Assembly (NCBI GenBank): GCA_003117195.1 | Contig: BDSI01000014.1 | Coordinates: 1,433,001 to 1,497,000 of the forward strand | Origin: Eudorina sp. 2006-703-Eu-15 | Lineage: Eukaryota > Chlorophyta > Chlorophyceae > Chlamydomonadales > Volvocaceae | Reading direction: 5' to 3' | DNA length: 64,000 nucleotides | Shown: positions 1 through 12,800 of the stretch, one piece after another | Position numbering within the stretch: position 1 is the stretch's first letter | How the letters are laid out: each line of letters starts with the position of its first letter | Program-made: the position numbers and the translations under genes | The notes under the pieces: model-generated | The model's input: the letters and a program-made list of their open reading frames with translations, nothing else | Database searches by the model: none | Told to the model about the DNA's origin: nothing

Positions 1-3000
1 TCGACTTCGGGGCACGCCTGAAAAAGCCGTGCATCATGCTTCCTCCATCAGGCGGACCGGGGTCACACACCCCCGCAACGAAATCCCCCTCCCCAAGCCC
101 GCGAGCCCCGGCGCCTCCACTCCACTCACATCTCCGCGAACTGGTCCAGTCGGAAAGCCCACCCGTCCGCTGCGCTCCCGAACGCCACGCTGCCCATGAC
201 CGGGTCGAACACATCCCGCTCCTCCTCGCTGTCGCCGCCGCCGCCGCCGCCGTTGCCTCGGTCGTCGTCGCTGCACCCCACCACGCCGACGACGACAACG
301 CAGCGAAGGAGCACACAGTCAGAGTGCGTGACATGCCAAGGGCACAGCTAAGCCCGGAGATGCCCGTGGCAGAGCAGGAGTGCGTGACATGCGAGGGGCA
401 TGAGCGGGGGCAGTATGAGGCCACGACACAGCAGCACGGGGCCCCTGAAAGGGAATGAAACAGTGCGGTGCCGCGCAGTGCCGCGCAGTGCAGGACGGGG
501 ATGGGAAGGATCGTCATCTGCGGCGTAACGGGTTCGAGCGCAGCAGGACGGGGCCCCGTCGCCGTCCAGGGCACTCCTACAAGCCCTGCAGTCCCCCATT
601 CTCCTGCACCCGGTGCTCAATGCAGGTACCTCGCCACGTAAGTACTCTGAGTAACTTTTATTGTGCGCCCGGGTTCGTTTGTGGGTTTGGTTTAACTTGT
701 CTTTTTAATCCCATGCTCCATTACCCCTTCCTTTGTGACCCACATCCTAACGCCCACGCCCTCCTCCACACACCCTCCGCAGCTGGGCTGTTCCTTTTTA
801 ACACCCTCCGCGGCCTCCTCACCCTTCCTGCTGCTGCTGGCCGGCGGCCGCCGCCTCCGCCTGGTCCGCCCTCGCCTGGTCCATGGCCAGCACGGCATCT
901 GCCTCCCGCAGGTAGTGTTCGGAGGCGAAGGCTGACAGGATCATGTTGGCGTGCGTTACGATGTCGCGAAGCCTGCCGTACGCCTCCTCCGGACTCATCT
1001 TGAGCTCCAGGATCAGCCGGTCGATCTTATTAATCACGAGCACCGGCTTGACCTGTGCCCATGTACGGATGCCCAGGAAGAATCATGTACGTACGGGGTG
1101 TCGTACGGCCTTATCCATGTGTACGAAGGTATGCTGCACACATGCACGCGCGCGTGTGTGTAGCTCAAGGGTGGGTACAGATGGGTAAAATTGAAAAAGA
1201 AATAAACCCGAAGAACGAACCCAACGCAACGCAGTATACTTACGTGGTGTGGTACCTGCATAGCAATGGAAATACCGAGACTGTGCGCGAACGCGTGGCG
1301 GCGCGGCCGCGCTGCCGCCACAGATGGGTAGCGTGGCCCCAAGCCGGTCTCTCGTCCAAAATTAAACCCATCCCGCCCACCCCACCCCACCCCACCCCAC
1401 CCACCGCCTGGACGCACGCTCCAGGCGAGGACCCGTACTCACACTCGTACCCGACACTCTAATACGGCATGCCGTACCTTTTCCTCGTACGCCTGCCGCA
1501 GCACCGCGTGCGTCTGAATGCACACCCCCTCCACCGCGTCCACCACCACCAGCGCGCCGTCGCTGAGGCGGGCGGCGGTGGAGACCTCGGAGCAAAAGTC
1601 CACGTGGCCCGGCGAGTCGATCAAGTTGATGAGGTACCCGGTGGACAGCTTGGCGGCTTCGGACAGCGACTTGGGGCCCTGCAGCACGGCGATGTTGAAT
1701 GGATGCGGCGTCGCAAGGACGGCGTGGCGTGGCGGGACGGGCGTCCAGGGAGGATTGGGTTGGGGCCTCGTGTTGGCGGAGGGGTACAACGCGCGCTGCC
1801 GCCGTTCAAGGTGCAGGCCCTTCTCCGCGTGCAGTACGCGTGAAGGTGTGCTGGGTATAGGGAATCCACGGGACGTTTCTGGTGCGGGTCATGCACGTCC
1901 TGGTGCGTCCTGGTGCGGGTCATGCATCCTGCGGGTGCGCGCTGACATGGCGATTGCCCTGTAATCCGGGACACATGCAGGTCCGCCCCCGTACGGTACG
2001 GTACGGTAGGCCGGACACGCAAAGATCCCGAGGGGATCAAAAAGAAAAAATCAAACCAAGAACAGAAGCAAGCAAACCCGGGGGGATGCCTTCCCGTTCC
2101 ATCCCAAGGCTGCGCCAGCGGCGCCCCGTGCGCACCTCCGGCAGTGTCACGGCGCCGGGGACGTAGAGCAGGCTGATGGCGGAGGCCTTCATGGTGATCC
2201 CCCGGGCCTGCTCGTCCTCGCGGCTGTCCAGGTAGCGCAGCTCGCCCTTCAGCACACAAAGGGTGGCGGCATGGGGCGTCAAGCGGCCGGCAGGGCGGCA
2301 TGGGTTAGGTTAGGTTAGGCTAGGTTAGGTTGGGGTGGGGCGCGGTGGGCGCAGGCTTAGCGGGCAAACAACCAACTGTTGAAGTACAGACGAGTGCGGG
2401 CAGCCCTGGGGCCCAACCCTCAATCGCCCCGACCGCCGACGCGAGTTAGCAGGCACGCCGCTGAGGCACCCAGCTGCGCCGCCGAAGGGGCGGACCGTGC
2501 AACAGCCACGTCAAGGCCTCCACCAGAGGCCCCAGCAGCCAGCGGCCCCAGTCATTCGAGCACAGGGACCCGTCCTGCACTGCTGCTCCGCTCGCCTCAC
2601 GCCGACACCTCCTGAACGAGGTTGTACCACCTCCCACCTCAGGCTGCAATGGCAGCCACCCGGCCGCTCCTTCCGCCTCCAGTTGCCGGCGGCTGCCAAG
2701 ACTCCGCTGTTGCCCGGGCCCCGAGGTTAATCTGACAACAGCCCTCCCAGCATCCACGCCTTCCGGAACCCCCTTCCAGCCGGCGCCATGGCGGCTCCCA
2801 GCTGGCCTGGTCCCCATTCCTAGCCCGGAGCGCATCTCCCTGGTCCTCAGCCGGCAAGCTGTGCGCTGCTGCGCCTGGCTGACCTTGTACGGTGAATCCA
2901 GGCCGCGGTTTGAACGATTTACGCAGCCCCTGAAGGGGGTTTCCCCGGGCCCTCGCGGTGTGAGGGCACCGACATGCACGGAGCCTTGCAAATCACACCT

Positions 3001-3357
3001 GCATCCGTGGGTGGATGAGGCCGTTGGAGCCAATCAGGTGGTCTGACAGCGTCGTCTTCCCATGGTCCACGTGCGCCAGGATGCAAAGGTTGCGGACACG
3101 GTCCTGTGAGGCCGGACGAGGACGATGGAGATAGGCATGGAAAGCATGATGCGGGAAAGACTGAATGTTTGAATGTTTGAGGGGGCAGCCGAATGCAGAA
3201 GGTGCGGGCTGGTGAGACAAGGAGCCAGTCCCAAGTGGGTGGGCGGTAACTGCGATGGCAGCGTGGCCGCAGATGGGCGGATGTGAGCACGTACGGCTGA
3301 GTTTGAGCGTACCTGTTTGGACTGCAAAGCGACCAGGAGCTCAGTGCTGACATTCAT
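1..3357 (-). CDS. EFL1: EFL1 (EF-2-like GTPase, 60S ribosome maturation), 5' part, 3' end off the window
   Basis: EFL1/Ria1 is a cytoplasmic GTPase that works with SBDS to release the anti-association factor eIF6 from pre-60S subunits. Exons on the minus strand: 3313-3357, 2999-3103, 2136-2246, 1478-1678, 823-1052, 130-270 and probably 1-17; all internal phases join. About 277 residues are present. The G1 loop AHVDHGKTT (residues 25-33), the RGIT switch (65-68), DSPGH (108-112) and NKID (162-165) are all intact. The short leader ending in Gln-Asp-Arg-Val-Arg-Asn-Leu-Cys, the SNGLI stretch and the DGWAF segment in the last complete exon match EFL1 rather than EF-2 or the spliceosomal Snu114, which lack these. 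The ATG at 3357 gives the 15-residue leader usual for the family. A Gln/Ala/Gly-rich insert (end of exon 5, start of exon 6) lies where EFL1 proteins carry a variable insertion in the G domain. The last 17 bases are assigned to exon 7 only by a plausible acceptor. Confidence 0.9.
2303..2334. repeat. TTAGG-like short tandem repeat in EFL1 intron
   Basis: Five to six imperfect copies of a GGTTA/GGCTA pentamer sit just 5' (in gene sense) of EFL1 exon 3. It resembles an interstitial telomere-type repeat but does not match the TTTTAGGG unit known from Chlamydomonas, and it is too short to argue telomeric origin. Confidence 0.6.
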
Positions 3358-3875
3358 TTCGCAAGCACTTGCGTAGAACGCAGAAGGTATGTAACGACGC
3401 CGGCAGCCTTTACCGCCGTCTACTTCCGGCGGTGGGCTTCAACAAAACAGAAGGAAATTAAATCAATAATTGAAACCTACAATGTAAGCAGTTCTTGCAA
3501 GAGTCATTCTTGGTGTAAGCAATTCTTGCAAGAGTCATTCTTGGTGGCACAAACCGCTGTGGTGTATGACTTTGGACAGCACAATTACGTTTGAGACTGA
3601 AGGCTTGAGCGCAAACCTACACGGCAAGTGACCAGTCATGCTTTACGGAGAAGTCAGAGCAGAGCAGAGCAGAGCAGTTTACTGCCCGTACGGCACCAGC
3701 ACAACTGTAGGCCTTTCTTGTCAGGACAGTGAATTCGGCCGTATTGCACGCTTACTGATGGTCAAATCAACGGGTCCCAGTATTCGCGGTGCTGCCCTGC
3801 ATTGGATATGATGCAGGGGAAGAACAACGGACCGATTCAGCCGCGACCGAGCCAGGTTTGAAAGCCATCTTTGGG
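3358..3875. promoter_or_regulatory. Divergent upstream region between EFL1 and the PHD gene
   Basis: About 520 bp separate the start codons of EFL1 (minus) and the PHD-finger gene (plus), so this interval should hold both promoters and 5' UTRs. GC is visibly lower than in the flanking exons. It contains a two-copy 31-bp direct repeat (separate entry) and a short run of AGAGC units at 3656-3677. No TATA box or other defined element can be pointed to with confidence. Confidence 0.5.
3484..3545. repeat. 31-bp direct repeat, two copies, in the divergent promoter
   Basis: Two adjacent 31-bp units (3484-3514 and 3515-3545) differ at one base. Each contains TTCTTGCAAGA, an 11-bp sequence that is an exact inverted repeat around its centre, so the region carries two evenly spaced palindromic sites. 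Confidence 0.9.
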
Positions 3876-6800
3876 ATGACACGTGTTACCTGTGAAATCT
3901 GTGCTCATGACTATCCAGAGAGCTGGCTCGTAAAATGTAGAAACAGTGACAGGTGCGTCAGGTTGCTCTTTGTTTCGTTTGATGTGTCCTGCATTCTTGG
4001 TTGATTATATAACTGCGATAGGCAAAGGCGGTTCAGGCCGATGAATCAGATGGGTCACGCCACCAGGGACTGCGTTGCAGGTGTGGGCTGGGGCGTCACT
4101 TCTTTTGCATCAACTCTTTGAAGCTTCCTTTAGATGAAGCACCGGATATGGACTCGTTTGGCGTCTTGGACTGCACAAGATGCGCGCCGATTAGCGGTAA
4201 GGGTCAGATATGAGAGCGATAACAGACATGACTCAAAGCCATGAAGCCAAGGGCTCCTGAGCGACCTCTGGACGGCGCGCTTGCCAGCGTGCCAAGTGTG
4301 GTGGACTGTCGGTTTCCCAGCGAACGGTGACGGAGGCAAAATCTGAGGGGCTGGCATCTGTTGCCTTCTGAGCCGCGATTATGCAACACCGTCGTTAACG
4401 TTTGTTTGTCGTGCGCTCGTGTGACCGTCTGCGTAACCGAAGCATACAGGCAGCCGCTTGCAGCAGCAGCCACCCCTTGATCGGGCCTGTGTTCGCGACC
4501 CCTTGATCGGGCCTCGCACGTTGGTCGCGGCGGTGCAAATGGTATCCAGTTGCGATTCACCACATTCAACTGTGCATCACGACCTGCAGGCATCCTCGGC
4601 AGGAAAAGGCCCGCCAGCGCCGTCCAGCCGGGTAGCAAGAAGGCAACGCCTAACACCTCCAGCGGTTCCCTGACGGAGGCTGGGTCGGCTTCACTACTAT
4701 CTAATTCGGATTCCCAGCAATTAAGTTCTGATGGGCACCCATCTAGCCTGGCGCATGCCAAACACGCTGATCCGGTCCCACCGGCAGCCCCCATTGAGCA
4801 GCCGCGGCACGTATTTGGGACAGCTGGCAGCGTCTTTGCTCGGCTGGAGGCGCAGGAGAACCTGAGCGGCGCCGTGGAGCCGGCCGGTAGTGCTGCAGGT
4901 GTTGAGGGTGTGGGTCGCGATCTGGGTCGCGGCCAGTCCCTGTCCGGACCTCTGGGGTCCCGGAACAGTGGTATGCCCTCCGCGGGATCTGGGCCGTCCC
5001 GGCAGCGGCGGCCTGCAGCAGCACCCGCCATTGCTGCTGAACCGAACCAGCTCCCAGACACCTTCGACTTCAGTTTCTTGGACACGGAACCTGTCAGCGC
5101 TGCTGGATCAGCCGCGACGGCGCAGAACCAGAACCAGGGCCGCATTGCATCCCAAGGCTCAAGGGGACCGACTGTGCAGCAGCATGTGGCGGTGCCAGCG
5201 GCGGCTCCGCCGCCGCCGGCGGCGCCTGCCGCCCCTGCGACAGTGGTGACGGCGCTGTCGGGCCGGCGTGCCCAGCCACTGCACACGTATCGAGCTGTGA
5301 ACATGGTGCTTGAAAGCTCTGACGAGGAGGAGGCCATCCGGCCACCGAAACGGTCAAAGGTGCAGGGCTCGGCGCAGCCCTCTAAGGCGCAAGCAGCACA
5401 TCTGCAGGGCTCCTCATCGGGTGGTGCGGGAGCCCCGCCGCATCGGGAACCCAGACTCCAGCAACAGGATTCCCTAGGCCGGTCGCAACCGGAGCAGGGG
5501 CAACCGCCGCCGCCGTCTTCAGGACGCGAAGGGGCGCTGAGGACGCCGGGCAGCTCTCAGGGCTTGCAGGGCAAGGACGCAAGGCCGGCGGCGCCAGCGC
5601 CGGCGGCCGCGGACTCTGCGGCAGTACCCACAGCTGGACACGCAACAGGGGTAGGAGCGACAGGGCCAGGGAGCAAGCCGCATGCCACGCTCAGCGATAA
5701 ATTTAAGGGGCAACTCAAAACCGCGGGGCGATGCACACAGCTGACCGATCGGCCGCCACCAGACGCTGCACAGCGCGGCCGGAGGAAGCACCCCACTGGG
5801 GCTGCTGGCCCCTTACAACCAGCAGCGCGGGCGGCTCAGAAGCAGATGGACCCAGAGCTGTCAGCTTTTGATGATTTGAACACGCCGCCGAAACGGGTTG
5901 CAGCCGCTCTTCCCAGCAAAGGGCCGAAGGCAGTGGCCGGGAAAGCGGCGGCGGGGACCACCGGCGGCAGCGCCCCCGCAGTGTCAACGAAGCCGGGGCA
6001 GCCGGGTGCTGCGGCGGACCACGTCACCACGGCGGCACCAAAGCCAGGACCTGTAGCACCTAAAGCAGGCATGGCCGCACGGCCGCCGTTGGCACCCACT
6101 GGCAACGGCGCGGCGGGGCTTCGTGCTTTGAGTGCCGGTTCGGCCGGCGCCGGTGCGGATCGGCCAACAGGTCCTGGTCCTGTTGCTGGCTTGGGCGGCC
6201 GCGGCTTGATCGGTGCCGCTGCGGGTCGTCGCGCGGCCGGCGTGGTTCCGGCCGCGCGGACGAGGGTCGCGACATTCGACATTTCGCAGGTGGGCTGGAG
6301 GGGTGGCGGGGCGCTGGCACTGCGCTTGCCTTTGCGGAGGCGCTAGATAATGGCGAGAACGTCAGTCAACGCCACATGTTGCAGGTGCATAGGCAAGCTG
6401 GCAACAAATACAGCACGGGCCCCTCGAGTCAGGCACTATGCCATCTCGTTAACGAAGAGTGATTCAGTCGCGGCGGCCCGTTGCTCTGGGCGCCCACCTC
6501 GGTCTTCCTGCTTACATGGTTTTGTTGAGCGGCAAATGACCTGGCATTCCTCATGCACACGCGTCGAACAAGCAGGACGCGGTTCTTGTGCTGACGCAAT
6601 TCAGTTGCCAAACGCGAAAGCGCTGACTCACACTCTCATTCTCGGCCGTGTGTACCCGCGTTTCCCTCTTTGCGAACGTGTGCTCTGTCTTCCAGGCCCT
6701 GGGTGGGGGCAGCGCCGCCGCAAAGGCGGGGCCCGGCGCATCAGCTGGCGCTGCCACGGCCGCGCCACTGCAGGGCAACTGTACTCTGTCGACTGGGGTG

Positions 6801-9800
6801 CTGGACAGCTTGGGGTCGTTGCCCGCCGTGGACGCCGGGTCTAAGGGCCAGGCCGCCAAGGATCGACGCGTGGACCTGTGGGAGTGCATGGTGCCGCTGA
6901 CTTTCAAGGGGTTACCGGCGCTGAAGACGGTGAGTAGGCGGGATGGAAGCCGCCTCGGGTTGGGCGAGGTAGGCATATGGCCGGGGGTTACAGGAACTCG
7001 GCAAGCAACGATGAACGCGCTGACTGCCAGGTAGGGCAGGGGGCCCGGCGTGCAGCTGCGCGCATGCAGTGCAACTTACCCCATCAAATCTTTCTGTATT
7101 GATTATTGTTAGGGTTATCTTAGGTTATAAGGTAACGATGGATGCCGACGGCAAACTGAGTTCAAGGCGTTGGCACCGCCGAAAGGCGACATGTGTGGCG
7201 GGCGTTGCGGTCATTTCCAACCCCTGGCATTCACACCGTACATCATTTCTTCATCTGCCCGCACATCGGACGGGGGCTCAGAAGCTCTCTCCACCGCGCG
7301 AGGCGGGTGCTGCGAGACGCCCGAGGGAAGCGCCCTGGCCGCCGACGCCTATGCCTCCCTCCTCGCATGTCCCGCTGCAGGGCGGCGCGCAGTGCTTGAA
7401 GCTGATCACGCAGTCCGCCAGTCCGCACCGGAGCATGGTGCGGCTGTGCAACCTTCTCAAGGCGCAGGCTGACGCTTCGGCGCCTGGCAACTGGGACCTC
7501 ATGAACAGCATGAGCGTGCCCCAAACCATCCTGGAAACGCGCGAGTGAGTGGCCTGGCCCCCGTGATCAGGCAGCACCAAGTGTAATGTAGCCCAGTGAA
7601 TGCCTTGAGACGTGGTGGCCAAAGTGGGTTCCTTGCGGGCCTCTATTGCAGGTCACGAAAAGGCAGAGCAAGACAGTTTCTGGCAGCGGGTTGTGATGTG
7701 GTGTGCTGTCGCGTTCCCGCATTGGTGCCTGGTTGAGTGTGAGTGCGCCTGGTTGAGTGCGCCGCAATGCCGTGTCTCACCACTGGAGCGACCTCGCGTC
7801 GGTCGTGTCGGCGGCAAGTTCACCCCGACGGCGCTGCGCCCTGTGTCCCGCTGCCATCCCTCGTGCAGTTTCTACCAGGAGAACGTGCCGTGCACGACGT
7901 GCCTTGTGATGATCCCGCAGCGCACAATCGGCAACGCCCACCAGGCTTTCAAAGAGCTGCTCAGGTGTGTGTGCATCCGCAAAGTATGTGGCAGCGGAGC
8001 TGTGGTGGTCCATATCGTCTTGCATCCAGTGGCTGCGCACTTCTCCGCTCCCGGAAAGGGTCCTGGCGGGTTGACATGTGGGGTTCAGAGGGATTATTCG
8101 CGCGGGTGGGGGGATGAGTTGCGTGATTGCGAGGGAAGATGGCCGACTTCGGGTGCGGGCGCCGGTACGCTCCTAGGGTTGCCTACCGCATGCAGGTGAA
8201 CGTTTGTGCAGGTGAACACACTCCGTGTTGGGGGCATAGCAGTTTGTCAGGGCGGCATCGATGGCACCGCCACTTCAGCTGCAGGGGTCGCCGCAGCTGC
8301 CTCACGCGCTGGTGCGCGTCATCGGTGCGCCTATGGCAGTCAACGTGAGGTATCTAGAAGGGTCACTAAGAACGCCGGGTCTGCTACTCATTGATACCAG
8401 CTATTCCACCATCTGGGTCGCTCTCCCCGGGAAACACGTTGTCTTCGCCCGCAGGCGCAGCGTAACCCTGCGCGTTTGCCCTGCCCCACCCGTGCTGTGA
8501 CCCTTACACACGTCTGCGCATTTCCCGCTGTGCCCCATGCCATCCCGCAGCTTGCTGAAAGTCGCGGGTAGCTTCCTGATCCTGGACCTGCCTTTCCTGA
8601 CACCGGAGCGCATCGACCACGATCCCGTGTTGCAGCGCTTGCTGCACGCGCTCCCAGGGCCTGCGCCCTGGGACTTGGACAGGCGCGACAGACGGTTGCC
8701 GTACCGGCTGTACTTCGTGCCTCACCAGGTGCCTATCGACGGCGAGAACTTTGACCAAGGTGTCAAGGACTGCCTGCTGTGCCTGACCGGCAGCCGGAAG
8801 CACATCTACCTGATGTCGTTGTGGGACCGCACCCCGGCGGTCGAAAGGGGTTTCAAGGGCATCGTGCGGCCCCCCGACAAGGTGCGCACACGTAGGGCCC
8901 CGTGTTGCAAACCTCGCGTGCATAGCTGCGCCTCTTGAGTCGCTGATTTCTGCTCGTTTCTCTGTTAGCCGATACCATATACGAGTAACGCAGCGAATCT
9001 GGTGTTCTGGTCGCTCGGTGTAGTGTTTCCCATCGCCTGCTCGGTGCCCGCCCTGATCTGTGATGACCTTGCTTGGTAATACCTGGCTCACGGACCGCAC
9101 GCCTTCCTTGGACGACTGACTGCTCTGGCCGTGCAGCCCCCGGGTCCCAAGCGGAAAGTCACCTTCGACATTCAGGACAGGAACGAGCACGAGGACGGGC
9201 GACAGCTGCGCGAGAAGGAGTGGGGCCGTCTGAAGGAGATCCTCGCGAACCCCAGCGGAGCCGGAGGCGCCGGCGCGGCGGACGCCGACATGGATGCGGA
9301 GGAGCCGGCGGACGGGGCGGAAGCGGCGGTGCCGCAGCCGCCGGACGGACCTATGCAGGTGCAGCCGTCTGTGGAGCGGCCAGCGGGAGCTGCCGCAGAG
9401 GCGCCGCCGGTCCCGCAGGAGCCGGTGCCGGCGGCAGCAGCAGCGGGCCAGGGGAGCATCAAGCAGACGCAAGCGACAGCGACCGACGAGGACAACAAGG
9501 CCGGATCGTCAAAGGACGGCTGTAAGGTGAACATTGATGCTGGCGCGGCCGCGACTGAAAGCGCGCAGATGAGCTCAGGGGGTGATGTGGGACGGGCCGC
9601 GTCCGCGCCGGTAGCGCATGGCGTGCCGGGGGTCCAAGGCCCTACCGCGGCTGCGGGGCCCTCTGTGCATGTACAGAAAGGGAGTGCGGCTCAAGGTGGT
9701 GCGCAGGCCGCACCGCACACCAGGGTGGTGCTTCCCCCGGCGGTCAAGCCCGGGGCCGCTTCGGGTCTGCCGTCGCCGAAGGGTGTTCCTCGCAGCGCGC

Positions 9801-12800
9801 GGGACACAAAGGCGGGTGCGCCCGCGTCGATGGCACCCGGGGCAGCGCCGCCGCCAGCGGCACCCGCGGCAGCGCCGCCGCCTGCGGCATCTGCGGTCAC
9901 ATTACCACCAGCTGCACCTGCGGCGGCATTAGATGCCGCACCTGCATCACAAACAGCACCCGCGCCAACAGCAGCCCCAGCGGCAAAGGCTGCAGCGGCG
10001 CCACCAGTCGCATCCGCGGCGAAGGCTGCGGCGGCGCCAGTTTCGGCGGCGCAACCGTCGTTGGCGCCAGCATCGAAATCTGCGGCGGCGCCAGTTTCGG
10101 CGGCGCAACCGTCGTTGGCGCCAGCGCCGAAATCTGCGGCGGCGCCAGTTTCGGCGGCGCAACCGTCGTTGGCGAAATCTGCGGCGGAGCCAGCAGCCGC
10201 ATCGGGCTCACTACCTAACCCGGCAACGGCATCGGCGCCACCGCCGCTTCCCGCACGGCTGGCTGCGCCACGGCCAGAGTCGGCGCCTGCTCCCAAACCC
10301 AGGGAAGGTTCGGCACCGGCGTCCACGGCGCGAATCGAAGTTCCAGGGCCCCCCCAACCGTCAGGCCTTGAGCCGCCGGCGGCCGCATCCCGTTCGGACG
10401 CGCAGACACCGGCACCGCATGCCGAAACGGCATCACGTGCAGTCCCAGCCTCGCAACCGTCAGTGCAGACCAACGCTTCACCTGGCTTGGCAGCTGTGCA
10501 CGCGGAGGCGTGCGCTCGTCCAGTTAAGCGACCGCACGCCGACGCGCTACCGGAAGCGCCACCACAGCCAGCAACGGCGCCTGCTTCTCCAGCTCCGGCA
10601 AAAGCGCCATCGCCGTCACCATCACCATCGCCATCGCCATCGACCGATCGCCTGTCGCCTGCCGCTGCGGCAGAGCACGCGTCGCGCGGCTGTGACGCGA
10701 CCTCAAACGACATGGAGCCCATGAATGTGATGACTGAAGAGCCCTTCACCATGCGGTTCGAGTGGGTCATTGAGGCGGTGGGCGTCGTCGCAGAACGGCA
10801 GGCCTTGGCCGCGGCCAACAGAATGAGTCCGACGCCAGCCCAAGATGCGAACACCGCCGCCCTCCTGCCCGCGACGGCGTCAACAACGAGCAGCCCGGAG
10901 GGTTGCGTGTTTGCGGACTTGGGCCAGCTCACGGGCGCCCCACAGGCGCCGGCGGGGCAGGCAGACCTCGAGGAGGGCGTGCTGGCCACGGCCGCGAGCA
11001 ACCGGCCGGTCTACGACGGCGAAGCGCAGCTGCGACCTCAGGCGCACGCGCCCCGGCCGCAGCGGCGGTGGCCGAGCCCGCCGGAGCCGGACGCGGTGAA
11101 GGTGCAGGTGGATGACGCAGACGAGGCAGAGGTAAACCCGGTGTCGGCGGTTGCTGCAGCCGTGTCGGCGGAAGAGGCGGATGCGGTGCCCATGGAGATC
11201 GACTGCCCCGGGGGAGGCAGCGGGAGTGCCGCCGTCGCGTCCTTGGAGGCGTGTGCGGGCGGGAGGCCAGTCGGCGCAGGACGCAAGCGGTGCATGGACG
11301 ACGGCGCGCGTGCAACTGCCACAGGAGCACCGACGGCGGGCGCGCCAACAGCGGCGGCAGCGGCGGCGGCGGCGGAGCTGCTTGCGGGGTTGGCCGAGCG
11401 GATCTCGGGAGGTCCCGTCGACGGTCCAGGGGCGTTACCCCGGAGCTGGCGGGATATGGTGCCAGGGACGCCGTTCAAGGATCTGGGTGCCTATGCTGCC
11501 GGCGTCGATGACGGCCCACTGCATTCCGTGGAAGGGAATGGCCCCCTTCGCTTTGAACCCCTCCTTGCGGACGAGGAGCTGGGCAGTTGGCGCGATATGG
11601 TCGGCACGTACGGCCCTGTACCGTATCACCAGAGAGTCGTACAGTCAAAACCGGAGCAACTGCAGCAGCGGCCGGACACGCCGCCCGTCGGAACGGGAGC
11701 CGCGGCGGCAGGCGGCGGCGCGGGGGCTGGTGGGGGCGGAGGCCAGGTTGACAAAGGTGGCGCGAAGCCGCCGAAGGTGAAGTGCAGCTGGGCGAGTACG
11801 GCGCTGCCGGTGCTGCAGGCCGCGCTGGAGGCTTCCGGCCTGTCAAGTATGGGCCTTCGGAGCCAGCTGCCGCGCCTGATACCGGACCTCGCGGTGAGGA
11901 GCGACGACTTCTGCGCGGCGCATGGAGGGCCATGACCGCGACACTGCAAACCCACGTGCGCCGCATAACAATGCCGTGTACGGTATTCTCCATGCACCTC
12001 TCTCTCGGGATAGTTGACGTCGTTGGGCTATATCTTCGGCCGACTCGGGTTATCTGATGCCAGCCATCCACTCGATATGAGGCAGGCTGTGACACACGCC
12101 ATTGAATGGGTATAACTTCGAACAGGCAATCAACGATTTCAGGTCGGGTTTCTGACATGCGATGCATCGTGCATCGCATTGGACAGCGTCCACCGGGCCC
12201 TCACGCGCCCTCTCGTGTGCTCCGCCGCCCGCTCCGTCGCCCGCTGTCCTGCTGCCGGGCCCGCTTTCCTGCTGCCGCGCAGATGCTGCCGCGGCTGCCG
12301 CTGCGCGGCTGCCAGATACGGCTGGTGGCCCTGGGCCTTGAGGCGGCCGAGCTGGAGGCGGGCCTCAACTCGGCGGCGGAGGAGCTGGGCTTCCACTGGT
12401 CGACGTGGAGTCCGCACGAGCCGCCGAAAGAGCTCAGCGGCGTGCAGGTGAGGGGTGAGGAGAGATTGAGTGGGGCGGTGCGGTGCGGGGCGCTTATCCT
12501 TCGGGTAGTCCAGGTAGCGGCCCGTCCTGGTGGGGGATATATGAACACGGCCCGGGTGGGCAGGTGCGAGGTGAGTTGACGTGAGGATGGCGGGTGTCGG
12601 CTTCTGGCCGTCCTTCCCGCTGGCTAACCTTCCCTGCATGCCCTGCCTGCCTGCTCTGCCTACCTGCTCTGCCTGCTTGTCCGCTCTGGTCCCGCAGTTC
12701 CTCGCGCTGAGCGAGCCGGTGGTAAAAAAAATGCATGACCTGCCTGGCCTCATCATGAAGTCCATCGCCGTACACCCCATCCAGCTGTACAGGTGAACGA

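Noticed and set aside
520..560. tRNA-like GGTTCGAGC T-loop
   Set aside because: No matching acceptor, D or anticodon arms could be drawn around it.
2303..2334. Interstitial telomere sequence
   Set aside because: Short, imperfect and not the TTTTAGGG unit of chlamydomonads.
1..3357. Elongation factor 2 or spliceosomal Snu114 instead of EFL1
   Set aside because: The leader, the SNGLI and [11 protein letters not shown] stretches and the DGWAF segment fit EFL1; EF-2 has different residues there and Snu114 a long acidic N terminus.
9691..11001. 436-codon open frame antisense to PHD-gene exon 9
   Set aside because: It is the Ala/Gly-rich shadow of the GCN-rich sense frame.
11936..12282. Gene boundary at the TGA at 11933-11935 (two separate genes)
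   Set aside because: A good GTGAGG donor at 11893 joins exon 9 in phase to exon 10, and exon 10 starts at an acceptor rather than at a promoter-like region; kept only as a possible intron-retention isoform.
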